Origin: Zemynaea arenosa
Lineage (GTDB): Bacteria > Pseudomonadota > Gammaproteobacteria > Burkholderiales > Burkholderiaceae_D
DNA: 62,956 bases
Direction of reading: 5' to 3'
Assembly (NCBI RefSeq): GCF_004614185.1
Contig: NZ_SPVF01000259.1
Location: forward strand, 1-62,956
The notes beneath the pieces are model-generated. The model ran no database searches and had not been told where the DNA came from. It saw nothing but the letters and a program-made list of their open reading frames with translations. Both the position numbers and the translations under genes were made by a program. Shown piece after piece: positions 1 through 7,380 of this stretch; the first letter of the stretch is position 1; each line of letters starts with the position of its first letter.

Positions 1-151
1 CAGCGACAACGAGCTGCTCGGCGAACTGAACGCCATCACCCACGAGCTGGGCTGGCTGCTGGCCGACCTGGCCCACGAGATCGACCGCCGCCTGCCGGCC
101 CCCGCCGCCCAGCTCGGCGAGTTCATCGCGGTCCTGCGCGCGCGGGTCTGA
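1..151 (+). CDS. C-terminal fragment of an unidentified protein
   Basis: The window opens inside a gene. Read from base 2, the frame stays open for 49 codons and stops with TGA at 149-151. The fragment is mostly helical, with leucine-rich stretches and an LGWLLADLAHEIDRRL segment that looks amphipathic. I do not recognise the family. The codon use matches the rest of the window. The 5' part lies outside the window, so neither length nor function can be judged. Confidence 0.5.
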   Translation, partial: SDNELLGELNAITHELGWLLADLAHEIDRRLPAPAAQLGEFIAVLRARV

Positions 152-187
152 GCGCCGCGCGCCGCGCCCGCCACCCGGGCTGCGGGC

Positions 188-215
188 GAAAAAAAGCCCC
201 GCACGCGGCGGGGCT
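188..215 (-). terminator. Rho-independent terminator of the heparinase-type gene
   Basis: An 8-bp perfect stem, AGCCCCGC (195-202) against GCGGGGCT (208-215), has a 5-nt loop. On the minus strand it is followed by a run of T (the A-run at 189-195 on the plus strand). It lies 24 bp beyond the stop of the leftward gene ending at 240, so it most likely terminates that transcript. The hairpin could also act on the rightward gene ending at 151, but no T-run follows on that strand. Confidence 0.8.
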
Positions 216-239
216 GGAACGAGGCATCTTGCCCGAGGA

Positions 240-2483
240 TTACTTCGGCACCGTCACGGTCTGCCCGCCGATGGTGAAGGTGCGCGAGGTGGTGGTCTCG
301 CTCATCGACACCGACGGCCGCTTGCAGCCGACGTCCAGCAGCATCAGGAACTCGCCCGACAGCGTGGACGGCGTGGCGTAGGCGCCATGCGCCTCGTAGG
401 TGCCCGGCTTGGGCGCCGGGCCGCTGCGGGTGGCGTAGGTCACCGGCATTTGCGCTGCCGACAGCAGCGGACGGATGCACACCGAACGGTCCACGTTGGT
501 GATAGTCAGCGAGTTGTCGCTGTTGTAGGTGATCGGCGCCGCCGCGTGCACGTTGAACTCCCACGAGTGGGCCACCGCACCGGTGATCTTGTCCTGCACG
601 ATGACCGCGTCCTGGCCGCGCAGGTACCAGATGCGGCGCAGTGCGCTCTTCACCGCCGCGCCGTAGGCCGGGGTCGCATCGCCCTCGGCGTAGTCCAGCG
701 CCGAGGTGGTCGAGAACGCGGTCACCTTGCCGTTCTTGGCGAGGGTCGCGGTGTTGCCGGTCACGTCCTGGCCGATGCCCTTGTCATAGGTGACCACGTT
801 GTGGGCCTTGGACTGGCGGTACCAGTCGTTGAACATCGGCGAATTGTAGTAGTCCAGGTAGCCCGACTCGCCCAGCAGCTTGCGGCCGCCCGAGAACAGG
901 ATGATGCCGTTCTGGTCGCCGTGGCTGTGGTTGTACGCGCCGTATGGGCTGGACTTGAAGTACAGCGAGGTGCGCTTCAGGTCCGACAGGTTGCTGTGCA
1001 TCGCCACCCAGCCGATCGACGGGTACAGGGCCGCGTTGGGCGGCTGCACCGGCGTCGATTGGGTGTACGGCAGCGGGTAGGGCGCCATCAGGGCCGACAG
1101 CGAATCCTCGGTGCCGCTTATGCTCTTCACGTACCAGGCCGCGTACGGCGAATTGAAGCGCTGGGCGTACGACTTCAGCATGCGGAAATCCGGCACGGTC
1201 TCGTTCTCGTCGCCGAACAGGTGCGAGGTCGAACCGGGCGGCACGAAGTGCGCGAAATACTGCATGAACCCGCGCGCCCACGGCTTGTCGAACAGGTTCA
1301 CGCCGGTGGCGGCCATCAGCGGCTGCCACAGCTGCAGGGCGTAGTCGGCGGTGTACTGGCCGTAGGCGGTACCGTTGGCAAAGCCGCCTTCCGGGCCGGA
1401 CCAGGCGTACACCGAGTTGATGTAGGAACGGACCGAGAAGTCGAACCACAGGCCCGAGTTCTTGATGTTCCCGAGCGACAGGGTCGAGATCAGCGCCAGG
1501 AAGCCCAGGTTGGTGCCGCCGTGCGAGTCGTAGGGGTACTGGTCGATGCGGTCGCCGTTGGCGGACAGGTCCAGGTAGATCTGCTGGGCGCGCGCGTCCA
1601 CCACGTTCCACCACCACTGGCGGCGGGTGGCGTCGATGTCGTAGTACAGCAGGTCGGTGGCCTTGATCAGGGTGAGGGCGATCTGGCGGTTGGCCTGGTC
1701 CTGGTACTTGAAGCTGGTCGGGCCGTTAATGTTCAGGTTGGCCAGCTGGTCGCCGCGGGTGATCGCCTCGGTCAGGTATTTCTTGTCCAGGGTCAGGCGG
1801 TACAGCATGGCCGCCGCTTCCACCTGGCGCGCGGTGGCGTTCACGCGGGTGCGGATGTCGGCCGCGGACGCGGTGCTGATCGAGGTGGTGGTGCCGCTGG
1901 TCAGGATCGGCCAGTCGGCATCGTTGACGGTCTTGACGTTGCGGTAGGTGTACTCGTTGATGAGCGCATCCAGGGCCGGCTTGCGCTCGGCCAGCATGGC
2001 CGGGGTCCACTGGGATTTGGGCACGAAGTTGTTCGGCAACTGGCGCGCGACCTGGCGCGGCTTGGTGGCCACGAACGAGCGCAGGGAGCTATTGTCCGGC
2101 ACCTCGAACACGGTCGAGTTGGCGGTGATGTCGAATTCGCGCGGGGTCGACCATTGGGCAATGGTGGACGGGCGCACGCGCCATGAGTAATGGCCGACCG
2201 GGAAGGCCTTGGACGGCAGGTACCAGTTCTTGTCCGCGGTGAAGGTGTACACCACCTGGCCGTTCTGCGACACCTCGATGTAGTACTGCGGCGGCTTGGA
2301 CGGATAACGCGACCATGCGAACGCAGGCGGATTCTGCGGCTGGATCTGGTAGTTGGACGGTGCGGGACGCACAGCCTCAGGCTCGGTCGACAGGACCCAG
2401 TCCGCATGGGCCACGCCCGCGGTCAGGGTCGCGAAGGGCAGGGCGATGAGGGCTCGGGTCAGGAAGCGTTGAATAGCAGGCAT
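240..2483 (-). CDS. Secreted heparinase II/III-family polysaccharide lyase (DUF4962-type)
   Basis: A protein of about 747 aa with a clean signal peptide (MPAIQRF... to AHA, cleavage near residue 27), so it is exported. The N-terminal third has the FnIII-like/DUF4962 look (PAFAWSRYP, YYIEVSQ, HYSWRVRPS). The middle is an alpha/alpha-barrel-like helical region. Near residues 517-525 is the HSHGDQNG segment, followed by GGRKLLGESGYLDYY, characteristic of the heparinase II/III-like C-terminal domain of polysaccharide lyases. The family cleaves uronic-acid polysaccharides by beta-elimination; the substrate cannot be told from sequence. The start at 2483 is preferred over an in-frame start 45 bp upstream because TTTAGGA lies just before it and it places the signal peptide at the N-terminus. 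It stands alone with its own terminator. Confidence 0.8.
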   Translation of the reverse strand: MPAIQRFLTRALIALPFATLTAGVAHADWVLSTEPEAVRPAPSNYQIQPQNPPAFAWSRYPSKPPQYYIEVSQNGQVVYTFTADKNWYLPSKAFPVGHYSWRVRPSTIAQWSTPREFDITANSTVFEVPDNSSLRSFVATKPRQVARQLPNNFVPKSQWTPAMLAERKPALDALINEYTYRNVKTVNDADWPILTSGTTTSISTASAADIRTRVNATARQVEAAAMLYRLTLDKKYLTEAITRGDQLANLNINGPTSFKYQDQANRQIALTLIKATDLLYYDIDATRRQWWWNVVDARAQQIYLDLSANGDRIDQYPYDSHGGTNLGFLALISTLSLGNIKNSGLWFDFSVRSYINSVYAWSGPEGGFANGTAYGQYTADYALQLWQPLMAATGVNLFDKPWARGFMQYFAHFVPPGSTSHLFGDENETVPDFRMLKSYAQRFNSPYAAWYVKSISGTEDSLSALMAPYPLPYTQSTPVQPPNAALYPSIGWVAMHSNLSDLKRTSLYFKSSPYGAYNHSHGDQNGIILFSGGRKLLGESGYLDYYNSPMFNDWYRQSKAHNVVTYDKGIGQDVTGNTATLAKNGKVTAFSTTSALDYAEGDATPAYGAAVKSALRRIWYLRGQDAVIVQDKITGAVAHSWEFNVHAAAPITYNSDNSLTITNVDRSVCIRPLLSAAQMPVTYATRSGPAPKPGTYEAHGAYATPSTLSGEFLMLLDVGCKRPSVSMSETTTSRTFTIGGQTVTVPK

Positions 2484-2899
2484 TACTGTTCCTAAATTTG
2501 ACAACAAGTGAGACGTCCGCGTGAACACGCCGTCGGGTCCGCTGCCGAAATGGCGGCGGCTGCGGTGACTTCAAGAGGTTATTTTCGCGTGGAAAATGCT
2601 TGAGTCAGCGCGTTGTCAGCTTGTCTTGCAAAGTGATCTTTCCAACTTCGCAAATCCAGGCGACCCCGGTGGTTGTTGGCTTTCTTTGAATCGGCAGGAA
2701 GTGGCCATGCGGGAAGAAAGTCCCGAAATCTTAAACGATGAGAGCGCCACTGCGCTACCCGAAGAGACCCGTTTTTCGGCACTTATTTTCCGTTAGGAAG
2801 GTGTTCCGTTAGCGGTCTGCCATCGAAAGAAGACATAGCGATAATTGAGTTTTCGCTTGCGCAATAAAAGCTGTGAAGAATGCGTCAAGCGCGCTTTTG

Positions 2900-2917
2900 A
2901 TACATGCATGCATGTAT
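2900..2917. repeat. Perfect 18-bp palindrome ATACATGCATGCATGTAT
   Basis: The two halves ATACATGCA and TGCATGTAT are exact reverse complements with no spacer. It contains overlapping ATGCAT units and sits in an AT-richer patch 14 bp before a T-run hairpin. It could be a binding site for a dimeric regulator or part of an extended terminator structure. No neighbouring gene start is close enough to assign it. Confidence 0.5.
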
Positions 2918-2930
2918 GTCGGTGATAAAA

Positions 2931-2955
2931 AAAGACCCGGCCGTAGCCGGGCTCC
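2931..2955 (-). terminator. Probable leftward terminator hairpin
   Basis: CCCGGC and GCCGGG form a 6-bp core stem with a 4-nt loop, extended by a G-T pair. On the minus strand the stem runs into at least six T residues. It would end a leftward transcript coming from about 3.0-3.2 kb, where the only candidate is the small broken-looking ORF. Confidence 0.55.
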
Positions 2956-3022
2956 CAGGGGTCCGCTGCGCGCGGAGGTGATCGTCAATCTTTAGTCATC
3001 TTTTCGGAAGCGAGCGAGGTTG

Positions 3023-3177
3023 TCACGGCGCCAAACGCGCTGCTGTTGCGAATCCACGCGCGAAGGCGGAGCAGGGCGCCGCCAGGGCGGCCGCGAAGGA
3101 CCGGCCGAGTCCGGCGAGCCAGGCCGGCCCGATGAGGCCGCCGAGCTTGCGCCGCAGCGTGTGTGCACGGGGGGCAT
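3023..3177 (-). pseudogene. Possible small gene with a frameshift in a C6 run
   Basis: An ATG at 3177 has a good AAAGGA ribosome site 8 nt upstream, then runs straight into CCCCCC. Read as it stands, the frame gives a low-complexity 61-aa protein ending at 2992. In the next frame the same DNA encodes a far more protein-like cationic peptide with TLRRKLGGLIGPAWLAGLG near its start, ending with TGA at 3023-3025. One extra C in the homopolymer would join the good start to this frame. A leftward terminator follows at 2931-2955, which supports a real transcript. The product is unknown, and the shift could be a sequencing error or a true mutation. Confidence 0.3.
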
Positions 3178-3582
3178 GATGGTGTTCCTTTGCCAATAAG
3201 TTGTCCAGGTGCTGGGGCGGGCGTTTCGGGCGCGCCGTGGAGCGCAGGGGCTTCGTGACCGGCCGGGTCCGCTACTGTCGAGTTGTCAGATTATTGTGTC
3301 ATCCAGCACAGCGGCTGATGCCAAACAGAAGGCCTGTCGGCGGCCCTTCGTGAAACTGCTCGGGTGGGCCGAATGCGAGGGTCAGCGACACAGCGGCCAG
3401 TTGGGCGAAGCGCCGCCGCAGGATCGCGTCGTCGATACCCTCCAGTCCATCCTCGCGGCACAGAGTAAATGCGCCGGAACCATTCCAGATTGCACAGGGT
3501 GTACGCGCTCGCGCACTGCTTAAGTTGTTCATCACTCAACCGGCGTATGCTGGACGGAATTCTTGCCTCCGAAGTGTCCGCC

Positions 3583-4257
3583 ATGTTCCGCACGTCCACC
3601 GTCGTCGCAGCCGTTTTCGCCTTCAGCACTGCCGACGCGCAGCTGGTCGAGCCGGGCCAGACTTCCGAACAGGTCAATCTGGAAGCCCAGCCGCCGCTTG
3701 GGGCGCAGGCCTTCGGGGACGCGTTCCAGCCGTTTCCGCGGCCATACGCCGCCAACACCGCCGGCCAGCCGGTCATCAAAAGCGCGTTGGACGTCTATCG
3801 CACCGATCCCAAGCTGCAGTTCGGCCTCACCCTAACGCCCACGTTCGGCATCGAGCTCGGGTTCGCCAATCTGTTGAGCCGGGGTTTTCATTACCTCGAT
3901 GACAGCCGCCCAGCGGAGAAGGCGGGCGTGCTCGGCGATCACGGCTTCAGCAGCTACGCCGCAGCCAAGTTCACGGTGCCGGTGACGGAGCGGTTCACCG
4001 CGTACAGCAAGCTCGGCATCGCGCACAGCGAGAGCAAGATGCGTGAGCGGCCCAATCAACCGCGCCAGACCCAGTTGGCCAAGGACCCGATCCCGGCGGC
4101 CGACACCGGCCCGTACGCCAGCGTCGGCGCCCAGTACAAGCTGAACGCCAAGGCCGCGCTGTCAGGCGAGGTCGTCAAATCCGGCAGCAGTGCCACCAAG
4201 TGGCCAGGCGCCAGCAACGCCACCGGGGTATCGACCAGACTGAAGATCGGTTTTTAG
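3583..4257 (+). CDS. Small outer-membrane beta-barrel protein
   Basis: A protein of 224 aa starting MFRTSTVVAAVFAFSTADAQ, which reads as a signal peptide cleaved near residue 20. The mature part alternates polar and hydrophobic residues in strand-like segments (LQFGLTLTPTFGIELGFANLL, SSYAAAKFTVPVTERFTAYSKLGIAHSE, YASVGAQYKLNAKAALSGEVV). It ends in TRLKIGF, with the C-terminal phenylalanine typical of barrels inserted by BamA. It resembles OmpA/OmpW-like porin-family proteins, probably with eight strands, but no specific subfamily is evident. An in-frame ATG 114 bp upstream would bury the signal peptide, so the internal start is preferred. It converges on the OsmC-YcaO gene. Confidence 0.65.
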   Translation: MFRTSTVVAAVFAFSTADAQLVEPGQTSEQVNLEAQPPLGAQAFGDAFQPFPRPYAANTAGQPVIKSALDVYRTDPKLQFGLTLTPTFGIELGFANLLSRGFHYLDDSRPAEKAGVLGDHGFSSYAAAKFTVPVTERFTAYSKLGIAHSESKMRERPNQPRQTQLAKDPIPAADTGPYASVGAQYKLNAKAALSGEVVKSGSSATKWPGASNATGVSTRLKIGF

Positions 4258-4319
4258 GAAAGGAAAGCGCAGGGTACACGCGGCCGAAACATATCGAACG
4301 CTGCGCACATCACATTTGA

Positions 4320-4335
4320 CATAATATGAATTATG
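4320..4335. repeat. AT-rich inverted repeat CATAAT-N4-ATTATG
   Basis: Arms CATAAT (4320-4325) and ATTATG (4330-4335) flank ATGA, in an AT-rich patch between two convergent genes. Its position at the 3' ends of both genes argues against an operator. It may be a weak hairpin at the convergent boundary. Confidence 0.3.
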
Positions 4336-4398
4336 CGAAGTTTGGCATAGCACATCGGCCGTTCTCTCTGGTTCGCCAGAGCCCGGCCAGCGGCTGAT

Positions 4399-6600
4399 CT
4401 AAGCCCGTTCAGTGCGCTTGGCGCGCGCCGCGTGGAGCTTACGGTAGCTGTCCAGCAAGCGCTGGTGGCGGTCCAGTTCTTTCATGTCCGGGCTCACCGG
4501 CGTCAAACCGTAAAACCGCACGCTGCCGTCCACCGACCCGAGTACCGCGTCCATCCGCTCATTCCCGTACAGGCGCCGGAAATTGCGTACGTAATCGTCC
4601 AGTTCCATGTCGTCGTCCAGCACGATCTCGAGGACCGCATTCATGGCCTGGTAAAACAGTCCACGGTCCACCGTGTTGTCGTTGTACTGCAAGAACGCGC
4701 CGACCAGGTCGTGCGCCGCCTCGTAGTCCTGCAGCGCCAGATTGATCAGGAGTTTTAATTCGAGCACCGTGAGCTGCCCCCACGGCGTGTTCTCGTCGAA
4801 CTCGATGCCGATCAAGGTGGCGATGTCGCCGTATTCATCCAGCTCGTTGTTCTCCAGCCGGTCCAGCAGCGCTTCCAGCTGCTCGTCGTCCAGCTGGTGC
4901 AGATTCAGGATATCGGCCCGGAACAGCAAAGCCTTGTTGGTGTTATCCCAGACCAGGTCCTCGACCGGATAAATCTCCGAATAGCCCGGCACCAGGATGC
5001 GGCAGGCATTCGCGCCCAGATGGTCATACACGGCCACATAAACTTCCTTGCCCATCTCCTTGAGGATGCCAAACAACGTCGCCGCCTCCCTGGCGTTGGA
5101 ATCGGCGCCTTGATGGGAAAAATCCCATTCCACGAACTCGTAATCCGCCTGATCGCTGAAGAAGCGCCACGACACGATGCCGCTGGAATCGATGAAATGT
5201 TCGACGAAGTTATTCGGTTCCGTCACCGCGCTGCTGTTGAAGGTCGGCGGCGGCAAATCATTCAGGCCTTCAAAACTGCGGCCCTGCAACAGCTCCGTCA
5301 AGCTGCGTTCCAGCGCCACTTCAAAGCTCGGGTGCGCGCCGAAGGACGCAAACACACCACCGGTACGTGGATTCATCAAGGTCACGCACATCACCGGGTA
5401 TTGACCGCCCAGCGATGCATCTTTCACCAGCACCGGAAAGCCTTGCTCTTCCAGGCCCTTGATCCCGGCGACGACGCCCGGGTATTTGGCCAGCACCTCG
5501 TCCGGCACATCCGGCAGTGAGATTTCGCCCTCCAGGATTTCCCGTTTGACCGCCCTCTCGAAAATCTCGGACAGACACTGCACCTGCGCTTCGACCAGCG
5601 TATTCCCGGCACTCATGCCATTGCTGACGAAGAGATTCTCGACCAGATTGGTCGGGAAATACACGGTCTGGCCGTCCGACTGCCGCACGAACGGCAGCGC
5701 GCAGATCCCGCGTTTCGTGTTTCCGGAATTGGTGTCGTACAGGTGCGAGGCGCGCAATTCGCCGTCCGGGTCGTAGATTGGCCGGCAGTAGTCATCGAGG
5801 ATCTCCTTGGGCAGCGCATCTTTGCGCCCTGGCTGTAACCAGCGCTCTTCCGGATAATGCACGAACGGCGCCTCGGCGAGATCCGCGCCCCAGTACGCGC
5901 CGGCATAAAAGTGATTGCAGCTGATCCGCTCGATATATTCACCGAGCGCCGACGCCAGCGCGCTTTCCTTGCTTGCGCCTTTGCCGTTGGTGAAGCACAT
6001 GGGCGAATGCGCATCGCGGATATGCAGCGACCACACGTTCGGCACGATATTCCGCCATGACGCGATCTCGATCTTGATGCCCAGCCCCGCCAGCAGCGCG
6101 GACATATTCGCAATCGTCTGTTCCAGCGGCAGATCCTTGCCAGTGATGTAGGTGCTGGTGTCCGATGACGGCGCCAGGGCCAGCAGCGCCTGCGCATCCT
6201 CGTCGAGGTTCTCGACTTCCTCGATCACGAATTCCGGCCCTTCCTGCACCACCTTTTTCACGGTGCAGCGCTCGATCGAGCGCAGGATGCCTTGCCGGTC
6301 CTTGTCCGAAATATCCTCCGGCAGCTCGACCTGAATCTTGAAAATCTGGCGGTAGCGGTTCTCCGGGTCGACGATATTATTCTGCGACAGCCGGATATTC
6401 TCGGTCGGGATATTCCGTGTATTGCAGTACAACTTCACGAAATACGCCGCGCACAGCGCCGACGACGCCAGGAAATAGTCAAACGGTCCGGGCGCCGAGC
6501 CATCGCCCTTGTAGCGGATCGGCTGGTCGGCGATGACGGTGAAGTCATCGAACTTGGCTTCGAGACGCAGCTTGTCTAGAAAATTGACTTTGATTTCCAT
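4399..6600 (-). CDS. ycaO: OsmC-YcaO fusion protein
   Basis: A protein of 733 aa. Residues 1-135 form an OsmC/Ohr-like domain with the two expected reactive cysteines, C50 (SSALC) and C112 (SIERC). Residues 160-540 are a YcaO domain, an ATP-dependent amide-backbone-activating fold. It carries the ATP/Mg motif SxxxExxER at S217-R225 (SALGEYIER) and a second glutamate-rich helix LSEIFERAV. The last 150 residues are helical and TPR-like, as in Escherichia coli YcaO, and lack the C-terminal PxPxP of azoline-forming YcaOs. E. coli YcaO is linked to RimO-dependent beta-methylthiolation of ribosomal protein S12, and a similar role is inferred here. The OsmC extension is absent from E. coli YcaO (about 586 aa) and adds a possible peroxide-sensing module. 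No natural-product genes are adjacent. Confidence 0.85.
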   Translation of the reverse strand: MEIKVNFLDKLRLEAKFDDFTVIADQPIRYKGDGSAPGPFDYFLASSALCAAYFVKLYCNTRNIPTENIRLSQNNIVDPENRYRQIFKIQVELPEDISDKDRQGILRSIERCTVKKVVQEGPEFVIEEVENLDEDAQALLALAPSSDTSTYITGKDLPLEQTIANMSALLAGLGIKIEIASWRNIVPNVWSLHIRDAHSPMCFTNGKGASKESALASALGEYIERISCNHFYAGAYWGADLAEAPFVHYPEERWLQPGRKDALPKEILDDYCRPIYDPDGELRASHLYDTNSGNTKRGICALPFVRQSDGQTVYFPTNLVENLFVSNGMSAGNTLVEAQVQCLSEIFERAVKREILEGEISLPDVPDEVLAKYPGVVAGIKGLEEQGFPVLVKDASLGGQYPVMCVTLMNPRTGGVFASFGAHPSFEVALERSLTELLQGRSFEGLNDLPPPTFNSSAVTEPNNFVEHFIDSSGIVSWRFFSDQADYEFVEWDFSHQGADSNAREAATLFGILKEMGKEVYVAVYDHLGANACRILVPGYSEIYPVEDLVWDNTNKALLFRADILNLHQLDDEQLEALLDRLENNELDEYGDIATLIGIEFDENTPWGQLTVLELKLLINLALQDYEAAHDLVGAFLQYNDNTVDRGLFYQAMNAVLEIVLDDDMELDDYVRNFRRLYGNERMDAVLGSVDGSVRFYGLTPVSPDMKELDRHQRLLDSYRKLHAARAKRTERA

Positions 6601-6694
6601 GGGCGATACCGGGGACGGACTGAGGAGGTGTGGGGCCGCTATTATCCGCCGTTTATGCGGCGCGGCCTAGCCCAGTTCGTCCGGGCGCCCTCTT

Positions 6695-7255
6695 TCAATG
6701 AACCAGCTTCAGCAATTCGGCAGCGTCGATCACGTCCGACCGCCCTGCCGTGCGCACTGCGCTGAACGGGGAAATGTCGTGCGCGCCGCTGCGGGAATTG
6801 GACACCAGCGCCCCGAACTGGCCGAAGCCGACGCCCAGCTCAGTGCGCCCTGCCCCTGCCTGGTTCCGTACCAGATCACCGCCTTCCAGCTCCCGCACCC
6901 GCGCAGTCAGCACCGCTACAGTCTGGCGCAGCTCGTCCAGCTCGGCGTCCTTGGCGCGCATGGTGAGATCGAACTCGGCACGCAGTAAAGACAGGCGTCG
7001 CTCGGCATCCGCGTGGAGCCGGTCCGCCAGCTGTGCGACGAGCGCCTGCAGCTGGCGCGCCGTGTCCTCGCGCGCGCCGCCGCCGGCGCCGCTTGCTTCG
7101 TCCGCCAGCTCCTTGAGGTACCGGTGGATGGTCGACTTGGAGCCCGTATCGCCCAGCGCATGGCGTACCGCCTCCACGGACGGGTAGCGGCCCTCGGTCA
7201 GCATCCGCTCCCGGACGTCTCGAACTTGTGCTTTGGTGATGCCTGTGCGCGCCAT
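6695..7255 (-). CDS. KfrA-like DNA-binding protein
   Basis: A protein of 186 aa. Residues 1-55 (GITKAQVRDVRERMLTEGRY, ALGDTGSKSTIHRYL) match the KfrA N-terminal winged-helix DNA-binding domain. Residues 60-125 form a charged, heptad-patterned helix (LQALVAQLADRLHADAERR to LTARVRELEG), expected to be a coiled coil. KfrA proteins are best known as plasmid autoregulators that form filaments, but short chromosomal relatives occur in Burkholderiales. It is transcribed divergently from rlhA, with about 125 bp between them that could hold an autoregulated promoter. The C-terminal 60 residues are low-complexity and unassigned. It is more likely a local transcription regulator than a partition protein. 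Confidence 0.7.
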   Translation of the reverse strand: MARTGITKAQVRDVRERMLTEGRYPSVEAVRHALGDTGSKSTIHRYLKELADEASGAGGGAREDTARQLQALVAQLADRLHADAERRLSLLRAEFDLTMRAKDAELDELRQTVAVLTARVRELEGGDLVRNQAGAGRTELGVGFGQFGALVSNSRSGAHDISPFSAVRTAGRSDVIDAAELLKLVH

Positions 7256-7345
7256 AGGTCTCTGTGTGAACAGCCGGAAGCAACAGCATCGTACTGCCTG
7301 CCGGCATCAGCAGCAAGGCGCTGAGATTTCGCCCCCTCCTTGCAC

Positions 7346-7351
7346 TATAAT
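7346..7351 (+). promoter_or_regulatory. -10 element of the rlhA promoter
   Basis: A consensus TATAAT stands 30 bp before the rlhA ATG, with the ribosome site CCAAGG in between. No good -35 hexamer is seen at the right distance, so the site may depend on an activator. Confidence 0.5.
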
Positions 7352-7380
7352 CTCCGCCTTCGCTCCAAGGATTTGCCGCC

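Larger units (their letters stand above)
2484..3582. other. Gene-poor intergenic region of about 1.1 kb
   Basis: No convincing long gene lies here. It contains the upstream region of the leftward heparinase-type gene, a perfect 18-bp palindrome (2900-2917), a leftward terminator-like hairpin (2933-2955), and a possible small leftward gene at 3023-3177 that looks frameshifted. Base composition around 2580-2930 is noticeably more AT-rich than the surroundings, which fits a regulatory or horizontally acquired non-coding stretch. Confidence 0.5.

Noticed and set aside
4320-4335. Operator for the OsmC-YcaO gene
   Set aside because: It lies beyond the 3' end of that gene, between convergent genes, so it cannot act at its promoter.
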